64,000 nucleotides of DNA from Mycobacterium sp. OTB74 (GCF_029892685.1 NZ_JARXVD010000008.1:124001-188000); one strand, 5' to 3'. Counted from the first letter of the stretch, positions 7,913 to 16,984 are shown. Made by a program: numbers and translations. The notes: generated by a model from the letters alone, not told the origin.

Positions 7913-9346
7913 GTGGGTTTTAGCGTAGACAGCAGGTGGGCGCCCGACGGCAAGCGTGACGTCATCAAAGTTGTGGCGCCCCACAGTGAATCGGTGCTTG
8001 CCGAGGTTGCGGCCGCCACGCCCGCGGACGTCGACGACGCGGTCGGCGCGGCCCGGCGCGCGTTCGACGAAGGCCCCTGGGCCCGGCTGGATCCGGCCGA
8101 ACGGATTGCCACGGTCCGGCGGCTGGCAGAGATTTACGGCAGCCGGGGCAAGGAGATGGCCGAACTCATCTCCCAGGAGATCGGGGCGCCGATCAGTTTC
8201 GCCCAGCGCGCCCAGGTGGGCCTGCCGACCATGATGATGCCGGCGTTCTGCGACGTCGCCGAGCAGTACACCTGGCAGCAGGACCGCACGGGGTTCTTCG
8301 GTGCACCGGTGTGCGTTCGCAAGGAACCGGTCGGTGTAGTCGGAGCCATCGTGCCGTGGAACATGCCGCAGTTCCTCATCGTCACCAAGCTGGTGCCCGC
8401 ACTGTTGGCCGGTTGCACGGTAGTGCTCAAGCCTGCGCCGGAGTCGACGCTGGACGCCCTGCTGCTCGACGAGATCCTGGCCGAACTCGATCTGCCGGCG
8501 GGCGTGGTGACGGTGCTTCCCGGCAATGTCGCCACCGGCGCCGCCTTGGCCGGCCATGCAGGTCTGGACAAGGTGTCATTCACCGGCTCGACTGCGGCCG
8601 GACGGGCCGTAGCGGCGGCGTGTGCGCCGAACCTGACCAAGGTCAGCCTGGAACTCGGCGGCAAGTCAGCGGGCATCGTGCTCGACGACGCTGACCCGCA
8701 GACCGTAGCGGCGGCCGTCCGTTCGGCCAGCCTGTCCAACAGCGGCCAGATCTGCAACGCGCTCACCCGCATCCTGGTGCCGGCCTCGCGCGCCGCGGAT
8801 TTCGTCGACGCCCTGGCCGACCAGATGAACTCACTGGTGGTCGGCGACCCCTCCGACAAGGCCACACAGCTGGGGCCGCTCGTGTCGCAGCGCCAACAGC
8901 AGCGCGTCCGTGACTACATCGCCGCAGGCCAGGACGCCGGCGCACGGCTTGTGGTCGGCGGCACGGCTATGCCCGACGGCGTCGACACCGGCTGGTACGT
9001 CCGACCGACGCTGTTCGCCGATGCCACCAACGACATGAGCATTGCCCGCGAGGAGATCTTCGGTCCCGTGCTGACGGTCATCCCCTACCGCGATATCGAT
9101 GACGCAGTGGCCATCGCCAACGACTCCGACTACGGCCTGGCCGGGTCGGTCTTCACCGCCGACACCGACCGCGGCGTCGCGGTCGCCGAACGGGTCCGCA
9201 CCGGAACTTTCGGAGTGAATCAGGGTTACACGATGGACCCGTTCGCGCCGTTCGGTGGGGTCAAGGGCAGCGGCTACGGCCGTGAACTGGGGCCAGAAGG
9301 CCTCGAAAGTTATCTAGACACCAAGTCCATCGCCGTCGCAAAGTAG
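7913..9346 (+). CDS. NAD-dependent aldehyde dehydrogenase
   Basis: A 477-residue enzyme, full family length, oxidising an aldehyde to a carboxylate. It shows the VPWNMPQ substrate/NAD region, FTGSTAAGR, the general-base Glu in LELGGKS, the catalytic Cys in GQICNALTR and the C-terminal FGGVKGSGYGRELG. The GTG start at 7913 follows a TACTGT -10 box by 6 nt, so the mRNA is probably leaderless. It is followed after 5 bp by an amidohydrolase-2 family gene in the same operon, and probably works with the divergent Rieske operon on one compound. Confidence 0.93.
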   Translation: MGFSVDSRWAPDGKRDVIKVVAPHSESVLAEVAAATPADVDDAVGAARRAFDEGPWARLDPAERIATVRRLAEIYGSRGKEMAELISQEIGAPISFAQRAQVGLPTMMMPAFCDVAEQYTWQQDRTGFFGAPVCVRKEPVGVVGAIVPWNMPQFLIVTKLVPALLAGCTVVLKPAPESTLDALLLDEILAELDLPAGVVTVLPGNVATGAALAGHAGLDKVSFTGSTAAGRAVAAACAPNLTKVSLELGGKSAGIVLDDADPQTVAAAVRSASLSNSGQICNALTRILVPASRAADFVDALADQMNSLVVGDPSDKATQLGPLVSQRQQQRVRDYIAAGQDAGARLVVGGTAMPDGVDTGWYVRPTLFADATNDMSIAREEIFGPVLTVIPYRDIDDAVAIANDSDYGLAGSVFTADTDRGVAVAERVRTGTFGVNQGYTMDPFAPFGGVKGSGYGRELGPEGLESYLDTKSIAVAK

Positions 9347-9351
9347 AGGTC

Positions 9352-10494
9352 ATGACGATCACCACCAGTCCGCGGATACCGGCCGCCGAACGAATCGCAG
9401 TGCGCTGCGTCGACTCCGACGTGCACCCGGTGCCCAAACGCGGCGAACTCGTCGACTACATCCCCGAGCCGTGGCGCTCGAAATATTTCCTGTCGCACGA
9501 ATACGGCGACCTGATCTACTATGATGCTCCGGACTACGCGCACTCTTACGCCATGCGGGTCGACGCCTTTCCACCCGACGGCGAATTTGCCTGCAGTGAT
9601 CCGGATTTCGCGTTCAAACAGTTGATCATGGACGCTGGGGCGGATATCGCAATCCTGGAGCCGGGCGCATATCCCGCCCGGCTAGCCGGCGCTGATCACG
9701 CGATGAGCCAGGCTCTGAACACCTGGCAGGCCAATCACTGGCTGGACAGCCACAACAACTGGCATGAGCGCTGGCGCGGTTCCATCTGCGCATCCATCGA
9801 GGCGCCGGACCTGGCCGCCGCCGAGATCGAGAAGTGGGCCGGGCACCCGTACATGGCACAGATTCTCATCAAGGCCGAACGCCGGCCGTCGTGGGGCGAC
9901 CCGATGTACGACCCGGTCTGGGCAGCAGCCACCAAACACGACATCACGGTGGCCTGCCACCTGTCGCGCAGCCATTTCGAAGAGCTGCCCATCCCGCCGG
10001 TCGGATTCCCCAGCTACAACCACGATTTCATGGTCACCTACTCACTGCTGGCGGCCAACCAGGTCATGAGCCTGATCTTCGACGGCGTCTTCGACCGCTT
10101 CCCCACCCTGCGCATCGTGTTCGTCGAACACGCCTTCACCTGGATCCTGCCCCTGATGTGGCGCATGGACGCCATCTACGAAAAACGCAAGAACTGGGTC
10201 GACATCAAACGCAAACCCTCCGAATACGTCAAAGACCACATCAAATTCACCACCCAGCCACTGGACTACCCCGAAGACAAAACCGAGCTGACCAGAGCGC
10301 TGGAATGGATGGAATGCGACAAGATCCTGCTCTACTCCAGCGACTACCCGCACTGGACCTTCGACGACCCCCGCTGGCTGGTCAAACACCTGCCCGAACA
10401 CGCCCGCGAAAACGTGATGTTCCGCAACGGCATCAAGACCTACAAGCTGCCCGACACCGTGCCGGCGCTCGAAGGACAGGTCAGGGTTTTCTGA
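9352..10494 (+). CDS. amidohydrolase-2 family metal-dependent hydrolase/decarboxylase
   Basis: A 380-residue TIM-barrel protein of the amidohydrolase-2 (ACMSD-like) family. The N-terminal metal motif is CVDSDVHP (Asp-x-His form), a His lies in VACHLSRSHF, another in VFVEHAFTW, and the late metal Asp is in LYSSDYPHW. Family members decarboxylate or hydrolyse aromatic-derived acids, and mycobacteria carry many near ring-degrading operons. It follows the aldehyde dehydrogenase by 5 bp and overlaps the convergent TetR gene by 14 bp. Confidence 0.88.
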   Translation: MTITTSPRIPAAERIAVRCVDSDVHPVPKRGELVDYIPEPWRSKYFLSHEYGDLIYYDAPDYAHSYAMRVDAFPPDGEFACSDPDFAFKQLIMDAGADIAILEPGAYPARLAGADHAMSQALNTWQANHWLDSHNNWHERWRGSICASIEAPDLAAAEIEKWAGHPYMAQILIKAERRPSWGDPMYDPVWAAATKHDITVACHLSRSHFEELPIPPVGFPSYNHDFMVTYSLLAANQVMSLIFDGVFDRFPTLRIVFVEHAFTWILPLMWRMDAIYEKRKNWVDIKRKPSEYVKDHIKFTTQPLDYPEDKTELTRALEWMECDKILLYSSDYPHWTFDDPRWLVKHLPEHARENVMFRNGIKTYKLPDTVPALEGQVRVF

Positions 10495-11062
10495 TCGGCA
10501 GTCCGTTGAGGATGATCCGGGTCAGCAGTTCTGCGCGAGCCGGGTCATAGTCGGACCCCTGGTTGAGGATCGGATAGACCACGCCGCCGACGATTGCGTC
10601 GGCGCCGGCGTGTGCCACGGCGGCATCGAGGCCGCCGTCGGTCTGCAGTCGTTCGCGGATCGCGGTGTGGATGGGCTCGCCGAAGGTCGCATGTAATCGC
10701 TCGGCGGTGTCGGCGTCCTCCATCGCGCTGGCGGTCAGGATCCGCAGAGAAGTCGAAAAGTCGCCGACAGTAAGCGATTTCGCCAAGGCGCGAGCCCATC
10801 CGGTCAGGTCTGCCACCAGATCACCGGTGTCGGCGACGCTCAGTGCCATGGACCCGAAGTCCTCCAACAGGACATCAGCCACCAGCACTGGCCGACTGGG
10901 CCACCACCGGTAGATGGTCTGCTTGCCGACACCGGCTTTCGCTGCCACAGCCTCGATGGTCAGCTTGTCGAAGCCACGTTCCAGCGCCAGTTCACGGGTG
11001 GCCGCGAAGATGGCCGCCCGCGATTTCTCGCTGCGCCGGCGTGGCTTCTCCTCGGTGACCAT
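10481..11062 (-). CDS. TetR family transcriptional regulator
   Basis: A 193-residue repressor with a canonical N-terminal HTH (FDKLTIEAVAAKAGVGKQTI then YRWWPSR) and a helical ligand domain. The ATG at 11062 is preceded by AAGGAA, better than the upstream TTG in the open frame. It is divergent from the thiolase gene at 11170. The palindrome at 11131-11147 lies between them and is the likely operator for both promoters. Its ligand is probably a CoA ester of the pathway. Confidence 0.9.
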   Translation of the reverse strand: MVTEEKPRRRSEKSRAAIFAATRELALERGFDKLTIEAVAAKAGVGKQTIYRWWPSRPVLVADVLLEDFGSMALSVADTGDLVADLTGWARALAKSLTVGDFSTSLRILTASAMEDADTAERLHATFGEPIHTAIRERLQTDGGLDAAVAHAGADAIVGGVVYPILNQGSDYDPARAELLTRIILNGLPIRKP

Positions 11063-11130
11063 GCAATTCCTTAGCACGTTTAAATTCAGTCTTTACACGG
11101 CCCGCGACCGCACCCTAGTCTGACACGAGA

Positions 11131-11147
11131 CGAGACGATCCGTCTCG
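11131..11147. promoter_or_regulatory. palindromic TetR-type operator
   Basis: CGAGACG-ATC-CGTCTCG is a perfect 7-bp inverted repeat with a 3-bp spacer. It sits between the divergent TetR gene (start 11062) and the thiolase gene (start 11170), just downstream of a TAGTCT -10-like box at 11116-11121. A repressor bound here would block transcription of the thiolase-DUF35 operon. Confidence 0.6.
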
Positions 11148-11169
11148 CTAACCAGGGAAGGACCCACGA

Positions 11170-12405
11170 ATGGGGTTACGCGGTGACGCCGCCATCGTCG
11201 GTTACGTCGAGCTACCGCCGGAACGGATGAACAAGTCCGGCATCTCACCGTTCGTGTTGGAGCAGTGGGCCGAATTGTCCGCCGCCGCCCTCGATGACGC
11301 CGGACTGTCCGCCGAATCGGTGGACGGCATCGTCACGTCGCACTTGAGCGAGTCCGAACTGTTCGTCCCCTCGACCATCGCCGAATACCTCGGTGTCGAC
11401 GCCAATTTCGCCGAATTGCTCGACCTCGGCGGGGCCAGCGCCGCCGGCATGGTGTGGCGCGCCGCAGCGGCAATCGAACTGGGGCTGTGCGACGTCGTGC
11501 TGTGCGCCTTGCCGGCCCGCTACATCACCCCAATGTCGGAGAAGAAGCCTCGCGGTCTGACCGACGCGGTGTTCTTCGGTGCGTCGAGCAACCAATACGG
11601 TTCTCCGCAGGCCGAATTCGACATTCCCTATGGCAACATCGGGCAGAACGGCCCCTACGGTCAGGTCGCTCATCGCTATGGTGCCGAGTACGGCTACGAC
11701 GAACGCGCAATGGCGAAAATCGTTGTCGATCAACGCGTGAACGCCAACCACACCGAGGGCGCGATCTGGAGGGACACCCCGCTGTCGGTTGAGGACGTGC
11801 TGGCCAGCCCGGTGATCGCCGATCCGCTGCACATGCTCGAGATCGTGATGCCTTGTGTCGGTGGGGCCGCGGTGGTGGTGGCCAACGCCGACTACGCCCG
11901 ACGGTCCAAGAACCGCCCGGTGTGGATCAAGGGCTTTGGCGAACATGTGCCCTACAAAACCCCGACGTATGCCCGCGATCTGCTGCAGACACCGATGCTC
12001 AAGGTCGCCGACAAGGCCTTCGGCATGGCGGCGCTGTCTCGGTCCGACATGGACATGGTGTCGATATACGACTGCTACAGCATCACCGTGCTGTTGAGCC
12101 TCGAAGATGCCGGGTTCTGCGAGAAGGGCAAAGGCATGCAGTTCGTCGCCGACCACGACCTGACCTTCCGCGGCGACTTCCCCCTCAACACCGCCGGCGG
12201 GCAGCTCGGCTTCGGTCAGGCCGGGCTGGCCGGCGGCATGCACCACGTCTGTGACGCCGCCCGGCAGATTATGGGCCGCGCCGGAGCCGCCCAGGTGGCC
12301 CGCACGCGAGGAGGAAATGGGGGTCACGACTGCAACCGCGCGTTCGTGTCCGGTAACGGCGGCATCCTGTCCGAGCAGACCGCACTGATCCTGCAGGGAG
12401 ACTGA
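11170..12405 (+). CDS. thiolase-fold protein, Ltp2/SCP2-thiolase type (probable retro-aldolase)
   Basis: A 411-residue thiolase-fold protein. The position of the usual acylated cysteine reads DLGGASAAGM, with no cysteine, while the C-terminal half keeps the Tyr/Cys-bearing SIYDCYS and the GGNGGHDCN loop. Loss of that cysteine is typical of Ltp2-like steroid side-chain aldolases, which need a DUF35 partner, and one follows here after 3 bp. It therefore probably cleaves a beta-hydroxyacyl-CoA side chain rather than performing thiolysis. It is controlled by the divergent TetR gene through the palindrome at 11131. Confidence 0.85.
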   Translation: MGLRGDAAIVGYVELPPERMNKSGISPFVLEQWAELSAAALDDAGLSAESVDGIVTSHLSESELFVPSTIAEYLGVDANFAELLDLGGASAAGMVWRAAAAIELGLCDVVLCALPARYITPMSEKKPRGLTDAVFFGASSNQYGSPQAEFDIPYGNIGQNGPYGQVAHRYGAEYGYDERAMAKIVVDQRVNANHTEGAIWRDTPLSVEDVLASPVIADPLHMLEIVMPCVGGAAVVVANADYARRSKNRPVWIKGFGEHVPYKTPTYARDLLQTPMLKVADKAFGMAALSRSDMDMVSIYDCYSITVLLSLEDAGFCEKGKGMQFVADHDLTFRGDFPLNTAGGQLGFGQAGLAGGMHHVCDAARQIMGRAGAAQVARTRGGNGGHDCNRAFVSGNGGILSEQTALILQGD

Positions 12406-12408
12406 GCC

Positions 12409-12822
12409 ATGTCCATGACGTTCGAACGGCCCATGCCTGTCAAGACCCCGACCAGCGCTCCATTCTGGGATGCGTTGGCGCAGCATCGGATTGCCATTCA
12501 GTACTCACCGTCGACCGATGCCTGGGTGTTCTACCCGCGGGTGCGAGCGCCGCGAACCCTGGCCAATGATCTCGAGTGGCGCGAGATCTCGGGAATGGGC
12601 ACGCTGTACTCGTACACCGTGGCCCGCCGGCCGGTGGCGCCGCACTTCGCCGACGCGGTACCGCAGATCCTGGCGATCGTGGAATGGGATGAGGGACCGC
12701 GGTTTTCAACCGAATTGATCAATGTCCAAATCGAGGACATCACCATCGGCATGCGAGTGAAGCCGGTATTCGTCGACTATCCCGAGCACGATGTGACCAT
12801 GCTGCGGTACGAACCGAGCTGA
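12409..12822 (+). CDS. DUF35 OB-fold protein, partner of the thiolase-fold enzyme
   Basis: A 137-residue acyl-CoA-associated OB-fold protein. The region that in most DUF35 proteins is a four-cysteine zinc ribbon reads QYSPSTDAWVFYPRVRAP, with no cysteine, so the ribbon is present in outline but cannot bind zinc. The C-terminal OB-fold strands (GTLYSYTVARRP, QILAIVEWDEGPR) are normal. It starts 3 bp after the thiolase stop, the expected arrangement for an aldolase or dehydratase complex. It probably activates or stabilises the upstream enzyme. Confidence 0.85.
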   Translation: MSMTFERPMPVKTPTSAPFWDALAQHRIAIQYSPSTDAWVFYPRVRAPRTLANDLEWREISGMGTLYSYTVARRPVAPHFADAVPQILAIVEWDEGPRFSTELINVQIEDITIGMRVKPVFVDYPEHDVTMLRYEPS

Positions 12823-12855
12823 GCTCACGCTTCCGGGCGAGTTGGCCAACCTTGT

Positions 12856-13473
12856 TCAGCGCCCGACGTCAGCGGATGGTGCCAGCGGAGGCAGCGGCTG
12901 CGTCGCAATGCGGTGAGCTTCAGCTGCCGCAATACCCAAGGCGCGCAAGATAAGTTCTGCAGTAGTGGTGCCCGCCTCGCGCCAGGTTTGATGACCTTCC
13001 AGCACCATCCACATCGCGCTGATGGTGGCGCCGAGGACCAGTGAGGCCACACTTTCGACAGTGACACCGTCAAGCGCGTAGCGACCTACGGCTAGTCCGG
13101 CGCCCACGTCACTCTGCGGCGGTCCGGACATCCACGTACGCAAAGCTTCTTCGCTGAGGCCGAACTTGACGGCGAACCGGCCCAACAGTGGGTTTTCATG
13201 GGCGTAGCGCACCCACATTCGGATGCCGGTGGCCAACCTCGCGGCGGAATCATCGATTGCGTCGAACGAGGCGGACACCCGCTGATGCAAATCAGCAGTC
13301 ACCTCGCCGACAACGCGATCGAACAAGCCCTCGATCGAGCCGACATTTCGGTACAGGGTGCCGCGGGCCACGTTGGCCTCTTGAGCCAACTCACTGATGG
13401 TGATCTGCGTGGTGCCCTTCTCGACGAACAGCCGGACGGCCGCGGCCCAGATCCGATCCTCGGTCGTGGCCAT
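12856..13473 (-). CDS. TetR family transcriptional regulator
   Basis: A 205-residue regulator with an N-terminal HTH reading ITISELAQEANVARGTLYRN and a helical C-terminal domain. It is divergent from the VOC dioxygenase-FAH operon at 13743-15811. The 150 bp just upstream of it contain three TGAACA/TGTTCA inverted repeats (13501-13611), the probable operators for itself and for the divergent operon. Its 3' end faces the DUF35 gene with a 33-bp gap. Confidence 0.9.
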   Translation of the reverse strand: MATTEDRIWAAAVRLFVEKGTTQITISELAQEANVARGTLYRNVGSIEGLFDRVVGEVTADLHQRVSASFDAIDDSAARLATGIRMWVRYAHENPLLGRFAVKFGLSEEALRTWMSGPPQSDVGAGLAVGRYALDGVTVESVASLVLGATISAMWMVLEGHQTWREAGTTTAELILRALGIAAAEAHRIATQPLPPLAPSADVGR

Positions 13474-13500
13474 TGCGCGCCTCCCCTGAACCGCTCGTGC

Positions 13501-13611
13501 TGAACATGTTCAAGACAAGACGATAGCAGCGCTGATTGCACATCATTGGTAACTGATGAACATGTTTGTTCCACAAGACACCCTTGCTTTATGTTGAACA
13601 CTATTGTTCAA
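13501..13611. promoter_or_regulatory. cluster of three TGAACA/TGTTCA inverted repeats
   Basis: Three related dyads are visible: TGAACATGTTCA at 13501-13512 (perfect), GAACATGTTTGTTC at 13558-13571 (near-perfect), and TTGAACA-CTAT-TGTTCAA at 13594-13611 (perfect, 4-bp spacer). They lie between the TetR gene and the divergent catabolic operon. Different spacers with the same half site suggest cooperative binding of the TetR protein at several positions. Confidence 0.6.
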
Positions 13612-13665
13612 TAAAGAACGTAGTTGTAGAGGATTAGCCCGCAGCGACGATGGAAAGGCTCGACA

Positions 13666-13746
13666 ATGACAACGCAATCGCCGGAGATCGGAGACCGAAA
13701 GGTTGACCGCGTCCCGGTGCTGATCCGGCGGCGGTATGTGCGGTGA
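13666..13746 (+). pseudogene. 5' relic of an FAD-dependent monooxygenase gene
   Basis: This 26-codon frame encodes a peptide with VDRVPVLI, the usual lead-in to the GGGPVG dinucleotide-binding loop of MhpA-type hydroxylases, but then runs into RRRYVR and a stop. The stop overlaps the GTG start of the VOC dioxygenase as GTGA. In comparable operons a flavin hydroxylase precedes an extradiol dioxygenase and a FAH hydrolase. The simplest reading is an internal deletion that removed about 1.5 kb of hydroxylase gene and left its start. Alternatively it is a short leader peptide. Confidence 0.45.
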
Positions 13747-14876
13747 GTAGCAACATCACCGGAACCCATACCGGATTACATAGCCCCGAAGGCGGCCGCA
13801 AAGGCGAGCATCCTGGCCGCTCGCGTAACCCGCTGGTCAAGGTCGCCGACGTCGCCTGGCTTGAGTTCGACAAACCCGATTTGGTTGGCGCCGAGGCTTT
13901 TGCACACTCTTTCGGCTTCGCCGCAGCCCTACGCACTGACACCGAGTTGCACTTGCGCGGTAGCGATCCCGGCGCGCCCTGCGTACTGATTCGACGCGGT
14001 GCGCAGACCCGCTTCCGTGGCATCGCCTTCACCGCTGCCGATGACGCCGACCTCCTGCGCCTGGCAGACCAAACCGGCAACCGAGTCGCGCCACTACCGG
14101 AATCCATTGGCGGACTGGGTGTGCAGTTGACCGACCCCAGCGGCATCCCGGTCCGGGTGGTGTCCGGAACCCGACCGCTGCGCGCGCTGCCGCCCCAGAT
14201 TCCACTCACCCTCAACATCGGTGATCGACTCGACCGGATCAATGAGACCCAGCGTCCACCGCGTGTGCCCACCACCGTGCAACGGCTCGGGCATATCGTC
14301 ATGCAAAGCACCAAATACCTTGCGGCACTGGACTGGTACCTCGACACCCTGGGCATGATCGTCAGCGACTTCCTGTTCTTCCCCGGTCAACGCGGACGCG
14401 GACCCACCATGAGCTTCATCCGATGTGATCGCGGCTCGGTGCCCACGGATCACCACACCCTGGCCATAGCTCTGGGACCCGCCAACCGCTACGTGCACTC
14501 GGCCTACCAAGTATGTGATCTTGACGCCCTGGCCGCGGGTGGCGAGTACCTGAAAGACCGTGGCTACCAACGTTCCTGGGGCATCGGGCGGCACATCCAG
14601 GGCAGCCAGATCTTCGACTACTGGCGTGACCCCGACGGATTCATTGTGGAGCACTTCACTGACGGCGACATGTTCGACAACACGCTGGAACCTGGGTGGG
14701 CGCCGTTCACCGCCACCGGCCTGGCCCAATGGGGACCGCACGCTACGGCCGACTTCCTCGGCACCAGCCCACGACACATCCGCGGCGAGGCGCGCGAACT
14801 GCTCACCGCGCTGCGCAACGACAACGAATTCGACATCCACCGCCTCATCGGCCTGCTGAAAGTTGCCAAGTCATGA
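13743..14876 (+). CDS. VOC-superfamily extradiol-type dioxygenase
   Basis: A 377-residue two-domain vicinal-oxygen-chelate protein. The C-terminal active domain shows metal-ligand candidates His in LGHIVM, His in YVHSAYQV and Glu in FIVEHF, with the DYWRDPDGF motif typical of the family. It probably opens a catechol ring by meta cleavage. The first 35 residues are low-complexity and unusual, and the GTG start overlaps the monooxygenase relic, so a start nearer LVKVADVAW cannot be excluded. The FAH-type hydrolase that follows overlaps by ATGA. Confidence 0.87.
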   Translation: MSSNITGTHTGLHSPEGGRKGEHPGRSRNPLVKVADVAWLEFDKPDLVGAEAFAHSFGFAAALRTDTELHLRGSDPGAPCVLIRRGAQTRFRGIAFTAADDADLLRLADQTGNRVAPLPESIGGLGVQLTDPSGIPVRVVSGTRPLRALPPQIPLTLNIGDRLDRINETQRPPRVPTTVQRLGHIVMQSTKYLAALDWYLDTLGMIVSDFLFFPGQRGRGPTMSFIRCDRGSVPTDHHTLAIALGPANRYVHSAYQVCDLDALAAGGEYLKDRGYQRSWGIGRHIQGSQIFDYWRDPDGFIVEHFTDGDMFDNTLEPGWAPFTATGLAQWGPHATADFLGTSPRHIRGEARELLTALRNDNEFDIHRLIGLLKVAKS

Positions 14877-15811
14877 CCATCTCCGTTCTTCGCACCGCTG
14901 ATGGCTGGTGGGTTCAAACCCGAAGCGGGGCAGCCAAAATCGAAACCGATGCCGCCACCACGGCGGTCTTGCTCGCCGACCGCGGCGCCATCGAGGCAGC
15001 CGCATCGGGCACCCACACGGTGCCTGTCGAGAGCCTCGACCTGCTCTCCCCCGTGACCACCCCGTGCCGGGTGGTTGCTCAGATGACCAACTACACCTCG
15101 CACATCAAAGACGCCGGCATGGACCCCGCCACGGTTCCGCTGACGTTCTTCCGCAAGTCCTCGGCGTCAGTCACTGGGCCGTTCCACAACATCGTCAAAC
15201 CCAGACATGTGCAACTGCTGGACTACGAGGTGGAGATCGGCCTGGTCATCGGCACCGACATCGCCGTCGGCACCGTGATCGACGAAGCCGACCTGGCCCA
15301 CTACATCGCCGGGCTGGTGGTCACCAACGATGTATCCGCCCGCGACATCCAGCTTCCCCAGACCCAGTTCTACGAAGGCAAGTCGTACCCCAGCTTCACG
15401 CCGGTCGGGCCTGTACTGGTTCTGCTGAATGCCGCGGAGCTCAAGCGTTTCGGCGATCTGCGACTGCAGTTGCGCGTCAACGGTCAACTGCGACAGAACA
15501 TGATCGTCGGTTCCGACATGGTCTACTCGCCGGTGCAAGCGTTGCAGTCGCTCAGCCGGTTCCAGGATCTCAGCGCCGGTGACCTGATCCTGACCGGTAC
15601 GCCCGTGGGCACAGCGCTGAGTGCACCCCCCAAGCCGATCGAGATCATCGGCTCCTTGCTGCCGCCTGCGGTGAAGTGGAAGGCCTTCTTCAAACGCCAA
15701 GCCGCCAACCCGAAGTACCTGCACAACGGCGACGTCGTCGAAGCGTCCGTCGCCACCGACGACGGCAAGATCGACCTTGGTGCACAGCGCAACACGGTGA
15801 AGTACGCGTGA
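14873..15811 (+). CDS. fumarylacetoacetate hydrolase (FAH) family protein
   Basis: A 313-residue FAH-domain enzyme. It shows the metal-binding pattern DYEVEIGLVIG with the following acidic residues, FYEGKSYPSFTPVGP, and the late LTGTPVGT loop. Family members hydrolyse or hydrate the beta-diketo acids formed after ring cleavage, or decarboxylate 4-oxalocrotonate. The ATG at 14873 overlaps the dioxygenase stop (ATGA), implying translational coupling and consecutive pathway steps. Confidence 0.9.
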   Translation: MTISVLRTADGWWVQTRSGAAKIETDAATTAVLLADRGAIEAAASGTHTVPVESLDLLSPVTTPCRVVAQMTNYTSHIKDAGMDPATVPLTFFRKSSASVTGPFHNIVKPRHVQLLDYEVEIGLVIGTDIAVGTVIDEADLAHYIAGLVVTNDVSARDIQLPQTQFYEGKSYPSFTPVGPVLVLLNAAELKRFGDLRLQLRVNGQLRQNMIVGSDMVYSPVQALQSLSRFQDLSAGDLILTGTPVGTALSAPPKPIEIIGSLLPPAVKWKAFFKRQAANPKYLHNGDVVEASVATDDGKIDLGAQRNTVKYA

Positions 15812-15847
15812 GCTCGAGCCTGTAGTTGCGCGCCCCACGCGCTCACC

Positions 15848-16984
15848 TCAGGCAGCGCGCACAATCCGCCACCGCCCATCCCGCTTCTCCACCAGCCCTG
15901 AAAGCTCCATCAACGCCAGTGGCCCCAGGGCACGCTCGGGCGCCAGGGCTGCACCGATGGCGACCTGTTCCAGATTGAGCCAGCCACGCGCCGGCAATGC
16001 CTCATACACCGCCCGTTGATCGGGTGTCAGCCCATCCAATCGGGTCACCGGATGCTCAGGCTCATCGGCGAGTTCGCCTATTCGACCGATCAATTCAACG
16101 ATCTGCTCAGCCCTGTCCACCAATGAGGTGTCCTTGTCCCGAAGCAGGACATGGCAACCCGCCGACGCCGCCGAGGTCACCGGTCCCGGCACTGCACACA
16201 GCGGCCGGCCCATCGCCTTCGCCCAGCCGGCAGTGTTCGCCGCGCCACTGCGCAAACCGGCTTCAACCACGACGGTTGCCCGAGACAAGGCTGCCACCAA
16301 TCGATTTCGAGTCAGGAATCTATACCGTGTCGGCCGCTCCCCCGGCGGGTACTCACTGAGCAGCAAGCCGCTTTCGGAAATTCGGTGCAGCAACGCCGAA
16401 TGCCCGGACGGATAGGGTACGTCCACACTGCTGGCAAGCACCGCGACCGTCACCCCTTCGCAGGCCAGCGCCGCGCGGTGCGCGGCCCCATCGATGCCGA
16501 AAGCGCCGCCGGATACCACCGCCGCGTCGCGCTCGACCAAGCCGGCCGCCAACTCCGAAGCAACCTGTTCGCCGTAGGCAGTGCAGGCCCGGGTCCCGAC
16601 GATCGCAGCGGACCGCTCGACCACCCCGTCGAGCCGCGCGGGACCGACCGCCCACAACACCAACGGCGGCGCGCTGTATTCCCGCGCCTGCATCGCGTCA
16701 TTGTCGAAGCCGACGAACGACAGATATGGCCACTCCTCGTCGTCCGGCGTTATCAGCCGCCCGCCCAGCCGGTCCAGAACGTCCAAGTCATCGGCGGCAT
16801 AATCACATTCGCGACGGGCCTTGACCTTGCCGCGCAGTTTTTCCGGCTCGTGCCCGCGATGAATGATGTCGGCAGCTTCCACGGGACCGCAATGCTCAAC
16901 CAACTCGGCCAGCTCCGCACAGGGTGGCTCGGCAACTCGAGACAGGTATGCCCAAGCGCGGCGTTCCTGATCGTCGCCAGTCAT
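15848..16984 (-). CDS. dprA: DNA processing protein DprA
   Basis: A 378-residue Rossmann-like single-strand DNA-binding protein that loads RecA during natural transformation in other bacteria; its role in actinobacteria is less clear. Seen are AIVGTRACTAYG, VVSGGAFGIDGAAHRAAL, the YPSGHSALLHRI region and RFLTRNRLVAALS, and a C-terminal winged-helix DprA-CTD. The ATG at 16984 overlaps the yifB stop as ATGA. In undisturbed relatives yraN-yifB-dprA form one unit. Here the upstream yifB is split by a 25-kb island, so dprA has lost its native promoter context. Confidence 0.95.
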   Translation of the reverse strand: MTGDDQERRAWAYLSRVAEPPCAELAELVEHCGPVEAADIIHRGHEPEKLRGKVKARRECDYAADDLDVLDRLGGRLITPDDEEWPYLSFVGFDNDAMQAREYSAPPLVLWAVGPARLDGVVERSAAIVGTRACTAYGEQVASELAAGLVERDAAVVSGGAFGIDGAAHRAALACEGVTVAVLASSVDVPYPSGHSALLHRISESGLLLSEYPPGERPTRYRFLTRNRLVAALSRATVVVEAGLRSGAANTAGWAKAMGRPLCAVPGPVTSAASAGCHVLLRDKDTSLVDRAEQIVELIGRIGELADEPEHPVTRLDGLTPDQRAVYEALPARGWLNLEQVAIGAALAPERALGPLALMELSGLVEKRDGRWRIVRAA

